NCBI GenBank assembly: GCA_021798375.1
Contig: JAJZHU010000091.1
Coordinates: 1 to 8,411, forward strand
Direction of reading: 5' to 3'
Origin: Pseudomonadota bacterium
GTDB lineage: Bacteria > Pseudomonadota > Alphaproteobacteria > Acetobacterales > Acetobacteraceae
Length of the DNA stretch: 8,411 bases
In this document: piece by piece, positions 1-5,578 of the stretch
Position numbering within the stretch: position 1 is the first letter of the stretch
How the letters are laid out: each line of letters begins with the position of its first letter
The notes under the pieces: generated by a model
Database searches by the model: none
Told to the model about the DNA's origin: nothing
The model's input: only the letters and a program-made list of their open reading frames with translations
Program-made: the position numbers and the translations under genes

Positions 1-75
1 CGATCGCATTCCACTGCGATGATGCTGGGCGATCGGGTTTCGGATATGATTCTTGGCCGTGCGGCGTTGCAGTGA
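1..75 (+). CDS. C-terminal end of an upstream gene, possibly GMC-type FAD oxidoreductase (partial)
   Basis: An open frame runs from base 1 to a TGA at 73-75 and gives 24 residues ending ...MMLGDRVSDMILGRAALQ. The pattern M-L-(G/A)-(D/E)-(R/K)-x-(S/A)-D-M-I-x-G resembles the last helix of GMC-family flavin oxidoreductases such as choline or sugar dehydrogenases, where the usual form is IMLAEKAADMIRG. The match is short, so the family is only a suggestion. The gene stops 19 bases before the lactonase start on the same strand, so the two are probably co-transcribed. A sugar dehydrogenase beside a lactonase would be sensible chemistry, because the dehydrogenase makes the lactone that the lactonase opens. 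The start lies outside the window. Confidence 0.5.
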   Translation, partial: RSHSTAMMLGDRVSDMILGRAALQ

Positions 76-80
76 ATAGA

Positions 81-86
81 GAGGGA
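81..86 (+). promoter_or_regulatory. Ribosome binding site of the SMP-30 lactonase gene
   Basis: GAGGGA at 81-86, within the purine run AGAGAGGGA, lies 8 bases before the ATG at 95. It is a strong Shine-Dalgarno match and supports that start. Confidence 0.75.
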
Positions 87-94
87 CATATCAC

Positions 95-991
95 ATGAAG
101 ATCACACGTATTGAGCCATTTCGTCACAAACTGGGTGAAGGTCCGGTATGGGATGTGGTTGAACAAGCGCTTTACGGGACTGACGTGTTGGGGCGGAAAT
201 TCTGGCGCTATGATCCGGTGCGAGGCGATTATGACGCTTGGACGACGGGCGATACCGTGAGTTCCATCGCGTTGTGCGAAACGGGGGGCGCGTTGCTGGC
301 GCTTTCGAGTGGGTTGTATATGTTTGATTTTTCTTCCGGAAAACAGGCGCTTATTTCTAACGCTGGTGCTGAGAAGTCAGAATTAATACTCAACGATGGC
401 AAGGTGGATCGGGCGGGGCGATTTGTTTATGGCAATGTTCATACCTCGGGTCGGATGGGCGAAGCGGCACTTTACAGTATCGCGTCTGATTTTAACGTAA
501 ATATGCTTGATAATGACTTCATCGTTACAAATGGGCCTTGTTGGAGTCCGGATGGCAATATCTTCTATTTTTCGGATTCAGTCCGCAAGAATATTTATGC
601 ATATGATTATGATATGACAAGCGGTGCGGTGGCTGGTCGGAGGATATTTGTCGATACCGGCAAATTCGCTGGAATCCCCGATGGTGCAACTGTGGATGCC
701 GATGGATATTTGTGGACAGCGATCTGCGGTGGTTCGGAAATTGTGCGGTTCAAGCCTGATGGAACGGTTGACCTGGTGATTGGATTGCCAACGCCGGCGG
801 TTTCGAGCGTGATGTTTGGCGGCGCGGATCTCGATCGCTTGTTTGTGACATCGATTAACAGTGAAGCCGCGGCTGCGGAAATTCCATTGGCCGCCAATAG
901 TTGGGTAAAAAGCGACGAAAATTCCGGCGCACTGTTTGTGATCGATGGTCTTGGAATCAGGGGTATGCCGGAGTGCCGGTTCAAGAGATAG
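95..991 (+). CDS. SMP-30/gluconolactonase/LRE family protein (probable sugar lactone hydrolase)
   Basis: A 298-residue protein of the six-bladed beta-propeller SMP-30/gluconolactonase family, whose members are metal-dependent lactonases that open sugar lactones to the aldonic acid. The four metal-site or catalytic positions of the family can be placed: Glu15 in LGEGPVWD, Asn100 in LNDGKVD, Asn146 in TNGPCWSPDG and Asp196 in IPDGATVDADG. They correspond to human SMP30 Glu18, Asn103, Asn154 and Asp204. Length is normal for the family and there is no signal peptide, so it should be cytoplasmic. The ATG has a good ribosome binding site. The preceding frame ends 19 bases upstream on the same strand, and a convergent AraC-type regulator ends 6 bases downstream. 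The exact lactone cannot be read from sequence; gluconolactone or another aldonolactone is likely. The middle of the gene is AT-rich (23 G+C in the 60 bases 481-540), unlike the right half of the window, which may indicate separate ancestry. Confidence 0.9.
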   Translation: MKITRIEPFRHKLGEGPVWDVVEQALYGTDVLGRKFWRYDPVRGDYDAWTTGDTVSSIALCETGGALLALSSGLYMFDFSSGKQALISNAGAEKSELILNDGKVDRAGRFVYGNVHTSGRMGEAALYSIASDFNVNMLDNDFIVTNGPCWSPDGNIFYFSDSVRKNIYAYDYDMTSGAVAGRRIFVDTGKFAGIPDGATVDADGYLWTAICGGSEIVRFKPDGTVDLVIGLPTPAVSSVMFGGADLDRLFVTSINSEAAAAEIPLAANSWVKSDENSGALFVIDGLGIRGMPECRFKR

Positions 992-997
992 TTGGAA

Positions 998-1978
998 TTA
1001 TTGTGGCGAGGGGAGTTGAATCTCCATTCGCTGCTGCCGGTATTGGCGTGGCGATAGTCCAAACTCTGCCTTGAACGCTCGTGAGAAATGGGCAGAATCG
1101 CTGAATCCCCAGCGAAAGCAGATTTCGGTGATGCTTTTAAATAATAATGATTCATCCAGCAGATCTATGGCGCAGCGGTCAAGCCGAATGCGCCTGATCC
1201 AATGGCTTAAACTTGTGCCCGAGCTTTCAAAAAGACGATGCAAATGGCGAACCGACAGCCCAAATTCGGTAGCGATGGAGGTCGGCGCAAGGTCGGACGC
1301 TCCCAGATGACCAACGATATAGGCTTGGATGGATTGGACGATCGGTGGAATTGCTGGAATTTTTGAATCTGTCATTGCCTGGTCGCGCATAGTCCAGGTT
1401 GCTGCAATAAAGTTAATCAATGCGTCGGCGATCGCGGCACCCTGCACATCGGTCCATGAATGTGCAGAACCGAAACTGATGCGGAGCATCGAGCCAATCA
1501 ATGCCGAGGGCGCGCCGCGTAGCGCAACCGCGAGTACTTCGCGATGGGCGATCCCACGTTGGTCGAGGGCTGCGCATGGGACCAAAAGTGTGAATTGCGC
1601 CGTGTGTTCGCCGTAATGGAAGGCGCAGGGCAATCGTGAATCCAAAATGGTCACATCGCCTTGCATCAAAGTGGCTTTATGTTGGCCTTGTGCGATTTCG
1701 CAGCTTCCCTGGAGTTGAAGGATCACGAAGTAATTTCGCGGGTCTGTTGCGTCGATTTCTCGATAGGTTCGTTGGGCGGTCTTGGCATTGTGAGTGCTGC
1801 GGATGGCGGTAAGCCCGCCGACAACGCTGGCGTCAAAGCGTGCTTCGAATGGGCTGAGCCCCGGTTCTGTATGGAATTTTCCATAATGCTCGGCAATCAC
1901 CGCGTCCCATTTGGCCATGCGCTGGTTGCGCGGCAATCCTCGGGTTGAGAAATGCAGTTTCTTTTCTATGGGCTCCAT
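998..1978 (-). CDS. AraC-family transcriptional regulator
   Basis: A 326-residue regulator with the layout of AraC proteins that carry an N-terminal AraC-binding-like (cupin-type) domain, about residues 40-200, and a C-terminal double helix-turn-helix, about 215-317. The second DNA-binding helix region is typical: ITEICFRWGFSDSAHFSRAF, then FGLSPRQYR at the end. The first HTH is at about 232-252 (SIATEFGLSVRHLHRLF). The N-terminal part includes a segment (about 83-120) seen in regulators of small aromatic or carbon-source genes, but the effector cannot be named. The start is ATG at 1978 on the minus strand; no strong Shine-Dalgarno sequence precedes it, and Met21 (MAKWDAV) is a possible alternative. 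The gene is convergent with the lactonase, with 6 bases between stops, and divergent from the ABC-F gene. It may control the lactonase and its upstream partner, but that is inference. Confidence 0.9.
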   Translation of the reverse strand: MEPIEKKLHFSTRGLPRNQRMAKWDAVIAEHYGKFHTEPGLSPFEARFDASVVGGLTAIRSTHNAKTAQRTYREIDATDPRNYFVILQLQGSCEIAQGQHKATLMQGDVTILDSRLPCAFHYGEHTAQFTLLVPCAALDQRGIAHREVLAVALRGAPSALIGSMLRISFGSAHSWTDVQGAAIADALINFIAATWTMRDQAMTDSKIPAIPPIVQSIQAYIVGHLGASDLAPTSIATEFGLSVRHLHRLFESSGTSLSHWIRRIRLDRCAIDLLDESLLFKSITEICFRWGFSDSAHFSRAFKAEFGLSPRQYRQQRMEIQLPSPQ

Positions 1979-2049
1979 TGGACGTGGCTCGTCTGAATGA
2001 GATGTTTGGCTTTAAAACAAGGACTTCACCGTGACGCACGGGTTCCATG

Positions 2050-2074
2050 CAAGCAAGGGGCAATTTGTTGCTTG
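2050..2074. repeat. Inverted repeat CAAGCAA-N11-TTGCTTG (possible operator or leader hairpin)
   Basis: Perfect 7-bp arms at 2050-2056 and 2068-2074 are separated by 11 bases. With one unpaired base the arms extend outward to TGCA on both sides. It lies 67 bases before the GTG start of the ABC-F gene and 72 bases beyond the araC start. The two-arm layout would suit a dimeric regulator, or a hairpin in the ABC-F leader. No T-run follows, so it is not a standard terminator. Confidence 0.35.
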
Positions 2075-2128
2075 TGCAGCGCATCAAATCCCCGGATAAG
2101 GCGGGCGGACGCTTCGGTGTTCCATTTT

Positions 2129-2134
2129 GGGGGA
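2129..2134 (+). promoter_or_regulatory. Ribosome binding site that decides the ABC-F start
   Basis: GGGGGA at 2129-2134 ends 6 bases before GTG 2141. The first residues after this GTG (TLLSISGVTLRMGGRLLL) are the normal N-terminus of an ABC-F protein, so site and homology agree on GTG 2141 rather than ATG 1997. Confidence 0.7.
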
Positions 2135-2140
2135 TGTACC

Positions 2141-3796
2141 GTGACTTTGCTGTCGATTTCCGGCGTTACCTTGCGCATGGGGGGCCGTTTGCTGCTGGAT
2201 CGCGCCGATCTGAATGTCGATCCTGGCCGCCGTATCGGGCTGGTGGGTCGCAATGGGGCGGGCAAATCCACGCTGCTGAAAGCGATTTCCGGTGAAATCG
2301 AGGTCGATGGCGGCGATATTCGTATCAGCGCCACCGCTCGCATGGCTTATATCAAGCAAGAGGCCCCTTCGGGCAGCCAAAGTCTGCTCGATACCGTGCT
2401 GGAAGGCGATCCCGAACGTTTGGCGTTGCTGGCCGAGGTCGAACATCACGAACTTCCTCCCGAACGCATTGGCGCGATCTACGAACGGCTGAACGCTATC
2501 GAGGCTGACAGTGCCCCGGCGCGCGCGGCCACCGTATTGTCGGGTCTGGGTTTCGATGCGGCGGCGCAATCGCGCCCGGTGGATAGTTTTTCCGGCGGTT
2601 GGCGGATGCGCGTCGCACTCGCCAAGGTGTTGTTTTCTTGCCCCGATTTGCTGTTGCTTGATGAACCCACCAACCATCTGGATCTTGAAGCCACCATGTG
2701 GCTGGAATCCTGGCTGGCCCGGTTTCAGGGTTCGGCCTTGATCGTGTCGCATGATCAGGGGCTGCTGAATCGGGCGGTGCAGGGGATCGTGCATCTGGAT
2801 CAGACCAAGCTGTCTTATACTCCCGGCGGTTACGATGAATTTGTCCGTATCCGCACTGAAAAGGCCATGCTGCAAGCCAAGGCGGCCGAGAAAATCGCCG
2901 CCCAGCGCGCCCACATGCAAAGCTTTGTCGATCGTTTCCGCGCTTCCGCCGCCAAGGCGCGTCAGGCCCAGTCGCGGCTACGGGCGCTTGAGAAAATGCC
3001 GATGATCGAAGCTGTGATCGAAGACACGGTGACGCGCTTTTCTTTTCCCGAGCCCAGCAAAATGCCGCCGCCGATCCTGTCGCTCGATCAGGTGGCGGTG
3101 GGTTACGATGCTGATCCGATACTGCGCCATTTGTCGTTGAGTCTGACCATGGACGACCGCATTGCGCTGTTGGGCGCCAATGGCAACGGCAAATCCACCT
3201 TCGCCAAGCTGTTGGCCGGGCGTTTACAAGCGATGCACGGAAATTTGCGCCGCCCCGGCAAGCTGCGTGTGGGTTATTTCGCCCAGCATCAGGAAGCCGA
3301 GCTGACGCCTGACGAAACCCCCATCGATCACATGTCCCGCGCGTTGCCCGATGCGCCGCCGCCGCAGGTGCGTTCTCAATTGGCGCGTTTCGGACTGGAT
3401 CGTGATCGTGCCAATACCCCTACTGCCAAACTTTCAGGCGGCGAGCGCGCGCGTTTGCTGTTGGCGCTGGCCACGCGCGATGCCCCGCAGTTGCTGATTC
3501 TCGATGAACCTACCAATCATCTCGACATCGACGCTTGCGATGCGTTGGTGCGTGCGCTCAGCGAATTCTCGGGCGCTGTGCTGTTGATCACTCATGATCC
3601 CCATCTGGTTGAATTGGTGGCGGATCGTCTATGGCTGGTCGATGGCGGAACGGTGGCGCCGTTCGAAGGCGACATGGACGATTATCGCTTGTTGCTGGCC
3701 AAAAAGAACAAGCCAGTAAAGGCGGAAAGCAGCGGTTTGAGCCGCAAGGACGAGCGGCGGATGCGCGCCGAGGAGCGGGCGAGAAAAGTGGCGTAG
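2141..3796 (+). CDS. ABC-F family ATP-binding protein, YheS-like, with short C-terminus
   Basis: A 551-residue protein with two ATP-binding cassettes in one chain and no membrane segments, the layout of ABC-F ATPases. These act on the ribosome as translation factors (EttA, Uup, YheS) rather than as transporters. Domain 1: Walker A GRNGAGKS at 36-43, signature SGGW at 151-154, Walker B with LLLLDEPTNHLD near 170-181 (Glu175 catalytic), switch His204. The linker of about 222-310 is the helical P-site-tRNA interaction region, with the basic stretch FVDRFRASAAKARQAQSRL. Domain 2: Walker A GANGNGKS at 345-352, LSGGE at 431-435, LDEPTNHLD near 454-462, switch His485. All catalytic motifs look intact. 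The protein ends at SRKDERRMRAEERARKVA, where YheS-type relatives normally continue for dozens of residues as a basic coiled coil, so the tail looks lost or naturally short. Start GTG 2141 is chosen from its ribosome binding site and the family N-terminus. It is probably transcribed alone. Confidence 0.92.
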   Translation: MTLLSISGVTLRMGGRLLLDRADLNVDPGRRIGLVGRNGAGKSTLLKAISGEIEVDGGDIRISATARMAYIKQEAPSGSQSLLDTVLEGDPERLALLAEVEHHELPPERIGAIYERLNAIEADSAPARAATVLSGLGFDAAAQSRPVDSFSGGWRMRVALAKVLFSCPDLLLLDEPTNHLDLEATMWLESWLARFQGSALIVSHDQGLLNRAVQGIVHLDQTKLSYTPGGYDEFVRIRTEKAMLQAKAAEKIAAQRAHMQSFVDRFRASAAKARQAQSRLRALEKMPMIEAVIEDTVTRFSFPEPSKMPPPILSLDQVAVGYDADPILRHLSLSLTMDDRIALLGANGNGKSTFAKLLAGRLQAMHGNLRRPGKLRVGYFAQHQEAELTPDETPIDHMSRALPDAPPPQVRSQLARFGLDRDRANTPTAKLSGGERARLLLALATRDAPQLLILDEPTNHLDIDACDALVRALSEFSGAVLLITHDPHLVELVADRLWLVDGGTVAPFEGDMDDYRLLLAKKNKPVKAESSGLSRKDERRMRAEERARKVA

Positions 3797-3905
3797 GCTG
3801 ATCGGCTCAAATTTTGCCGTGACGCACTGTGGTATTTCGATCATCGGGTCAGGCCGATTGGGGGCTTGGGCCTGCGTTTTGCCCCTTCCTTCCCCGCGCG
3901 GGCGT

Positions 3906-3924
3906 CCGGCGGAGGCCACGCCGG
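3906..3924. repeat. Short GC-rich hairpin downstream of the ABC-F gene
   Basis: CCGGCG at 3906-3911 pairs with CGCCGG at 3919-3924 around a 7-base loop, and TTT follows. It could slow transcription after the ABC-F gene, but the stem is short, it lies about 110 bases past the stop, and the T-run is too short for a good intrinsic terminator. Confidence 0.25.
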
Positions 3925-4013
3925 TTTCAAGCCGCGCAAAATCGAGGCGGCGATCGTCGAAGCCGCGCTCGGGCCTGATTGAGCAGGTGAATAAAACGGC
4001 ATGTGTGTCTTCT

Positions 4014-4034
4014 GCGGTAATAGCGGTTATCCGC
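4014..4034. promoter_or_regulatory. Imperfect palindrome upstream of iclR-type gene (possible operator)
   Basis: GCGGTAA at 4014-4020 faces TTATCCGC at 4027-4034 around 6 bases, with one extra base in the right arm. It lies about 50 bases before the ATG at 4084. IclR-family regulators commonly bind short imperfect palindromes in their own promoter region, so autoregulation is a reasonable guess. There is no second copy in this window to support it. Confidence 0.3.
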
Positions 4035-4083
4035 TCGGCATGCCTTGAATTATGCTCCAATATATGAGGATGATGCGCATATT

Positions 4084-4920
4084 ATGACACGCATCCCGTT
4101 GACCGAAAATATTGCCGAATCCGCCGTGGCCAAGGGCCCGAGCGGCAGCCAGACATTGCTGCGAGGTCTGGACGTGCTCGAGTTGGTGGCGGATGGGCCG
4201 ATCACTCTCAACGACCTTGCATCCCGCACCGGGTTGACCAAAACCACCACCCATCGCCTGGCGGCGGCCCTGGTCGAACGCGGCTATCTCAGCTTTGTGG
4301 CGCGTGAGGGGTATAATCTGGGCCCGAAATTGTTGGAACTGGGTTATCACGCCACACAGCAGATCAATCTGCCGCGTGTGGCGCGACCGCATCTGGAAGC
4401 CCTGTCCGATCGCACCGACGATACCGTGCATTTGGGCGTGCGCGAAGGCGATCGGGTGTTGTACCTTGACAAAATCAGCGGCAATCGTCGTGTCGAGGTG
4501 CAATCGCGGGTCGGTGAGCGTCAACCGTTGCGCTCGACCGGCTTGGGCAAGGCGTTGCTGCTGGATGAGACCGAGGATCAATGGCGCCGCAGCTTCGAGG
4601 TTGAGGAAGCGAACGCCGCCAGCCGCATCGGGTTGGCGGAATTTCTCACCCGGATGCGGAGTTACGCCGCGGCGGGGCGCGCGTTCGATCTGGAAGAAAA
4701 CGAAGATCGCATCCGCTGCGTCGCTGCCCCCGTGCGCGATGCTTCCGGCCGGATTGTGGGGGCGATCAGTCTTTCCAGCGCCGCCCAATATATGGACGAC
4801 GAGCGGATGGCGGCGCTTTCGGGCGAGGTGACTGCGACGGCGCGTGCGATCAGCCGGGATCTGGGCTGGTCGAAAGCGCGAACGCAATCGACCGCCAAAG
4901 GGCGGCGGCGGAACACGTAA
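4084..4920 (+). CDS. IclR-family transcriptional regulator
   Basis: A 278-residue regulator with an N-terminal winged helix-turn-helix (about residues 20-75; LRGLDVLELVADGPITLNDL then TGLTKTTTHRLAAAL) and a C-terminal IclR effector-binding domain (about 88-262; EGDRVLYLDKI, and CVAAPVRDASGRIVGAISLS near the end). IclR proteins usually control sugar, sugar-acid or aromatic catabolic genes next to them. I prefer ATG 4084 because the HTH then begins at the usual distance; GAGGA at 4066-4070 is 13 bases upstream, rather far for a ribosome binding site. TTG 4045 would add 13 residues and cannot be excluded. The gene converges on the rhamnose dehydrogenase/lutABC operon, with 7 bases between its stop and that of lutC, so control of that operon is plausible but not shown. 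The basic tail (KGRRRNT) is not a known domain. Confidence 0.9.
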   Translation: MTRIPLTENIAESAVAKGPSGSQTLLRGLDVLELVADGPITLNDLASRTGLTKTTTHRLAAALVERGYLSFVAREGYNLGPKLLELGYHATQQINLPRVARPHLEALSDRTDDTVHLGVREGDRVLYLDKISGNRRVEVQSRVGERQPLRSTGLGKALLLDETEDQWRRSFEVEEANAASRIGLAEFLTRMRSYAAAGRAFDLEENEDRIRCVAAPVRDASGRIVGAISLSSAAQYMDDERMAALSGEVTATARAISRDLGWSKARTQSTAKGRRRNT

Positions 4921-4932
4921 TCGGAGATTACG
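4916..4932. terminator. Perfect inverted repeat holding both convergent stop codons
   Basis: CGTAATC at 4916-4922 pairs exactly with GATTACG at 4926-4932 around a GGA loop. The TAA of iclR (4918-4920) and the TAA of lutC (4928-4930, minus strand) sit symmetrically in the two arms. RNA from either strand would fold into the same 7-bp hairpin, so it may act as a two-way 3' end or a roadblock between convergent genes. There is no T-run on either side, so classic intrinsic termination is doubtful. Confidence 0.4.
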
Positions 4933-5578
4933 ACCGAGGTGCCGAAGCCGCGCCGGTGCGCACGATAATCACATCGAGTTGCCGAGGCCCGTGGACACCC
5001 TGAACGCGGTCGAATTCGATGTCGGCAGTGGCCGACGGGCCGGAGATGAAGGTAAACGGCCGCCCGGCGCGCGCGGCGGGCGCCATCTGTGCGATGGCCG
5101 CCGGCACGCACTCCACGATTTGCGCCGCGAATACCACGCACAGGTGAAAATCGGCCAGCAGGCTGATGGCGCGTCGTCCCTGCGCAAAGCCGCCATCCAA
5201 TATCACCGTGCCGGTCTCGGCGATGGCACAGGCAGCGCCGGTGAGCGCGGCCGGGATCGCCGCCAATGCCTCGATCGATAAGCCGCGATCGGTGGTGATC
5301 ATGACGTCCTGCGGTTGCCATGGGCCAGGGCAGTCGGGGCTTGTCACCAAATGCCCAATGCCCCGCGCGGCGCAGATTTCGCGCACGGCGTCGGCCACTG
5401 CGGTTTCATTGGCCACTTCGGTCACAAGCACGCCATAATCGGTAATGCGGCCCGCGAATTTGCTCAGGGTTTCGCCGGGAGAGAGGGCATCGGCATGCTG
5501 ATAATCCCGTGCCGGGGCGGGCGAGGGCGGGCCGCTCGAGGCGCGGATGCGGGCCAGAATTTCTTCGCGGGCGTTCAT
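4928..5578 (-). CDS. lutC: Lactate utilization protein C, LUD domain
   Basis: A 216-residue LUD-domain protein (LutC/YkgG family), one of three subunits of the LutABC iron-sulfur complex that oxidises L-lactate to pyruvate in the cytoplasm. Family signatures are clear: ALTGAACAIAETGTVIL at about 111-127 and ISGPSATADIEFDRVQGVHGPR at about 178-199, followed by LDVIIV. The frame is open for 8 codons further upstream, but the start is set at ATG 5578 because MNAREEILARIR is the normal LutC N-terminus. The lutB stop also overlaps that ATG in the sequence ATGA, a typical translationally coupled junction. GGAAG lies 8 bases upstream (complement of 5587-5591). It is slightly shorter than YkgG-type homologues as I remember them. 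It is the last gene of the operon and converges on the iclR-type gene. Confidence 0.92.
   Translation of the reverse strand: MNAREEILARIRASSGPPSPAPARDYQHADALSPGETLSKFAGRITDYGVLVTEVANETAVADAVREICAARGIGHLVTSPDCPGPWQPQDVMITTDRGLSIEALAAIPAALTGAACAIAETGTVILDGGFAQGRRAISLLADFHLCVVFAAQIVECVPAAIAQMAPAARAGRPFTFISGPSATADIEFDRVQGVHGPRQLDVIIVRTGAASAPRS

Larger units (their letters stand above)
1979..2140. other. Intergenic region between the divergent araC-type and ABC-F genes
   Basis: This 162-base gap should hold the promoters of both neighbours. The ABC-F reading frame stays open upstream to an ATG at 1997. The 48 extra residues (MRCLALKQGLHRDARVPC...) match nothing typical of ABC-F proteins and include several cysteines, so I treat them as untranslated. 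No convincing -35/-10 pair was found on either strand. The region contains one clear inverted repeat, listed separately, and the ABC-F ribosome binding site. Confidence 0.6.
3797..4083. other. Intergenic region between the ABC-F and iclR-type genes
   Basis: A 287-base gap without a convincing gene. The ABC-F frame stays open for 61 codons past its TAG, to a TGA at 3980-3982. I count G or C at the third position in 42 of those 61 codons, but there is no obvious start codon or recognised domain. Two weak inverted repeats are listed separately. The last 80 bases turn AT-rich, as expected for the iclR promoter and leader, but no clear -35/-10 pair stands out. Confidence 0.5.

Noticed and set aside
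1001..1040. Possible terminator between the lactonase and araC-type stops
   Set aside because: Only a 4-bp stem (GGAG/CTCC) could be found, it lies within the end of the araC-type gene, and no T-run follows.
2084..2920. 278-codon open frame on the minus strand opposite the ABC-F gene
   Set aside because: It is entirely antisense to a clearly conserved ATPase, has no recognisable domain, and long antisense frames are common in GC-rich genes.
3629..4060. 143-codon minus-strand frame spanning the ABC-F end and the downstream gap
   Set aside because: No ribosome binding site or domain, and part lies antisense to the ABC-F coding region; the gap has no independent sign of a minus-strand gene.
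4027..4887. 286-codon open frame on the minus strand opposite the IclR gene
   Set aside because: It overlaps the well-supported regulator throughout and its sequence is low in recognisable motifs; a codon-bias shadow.
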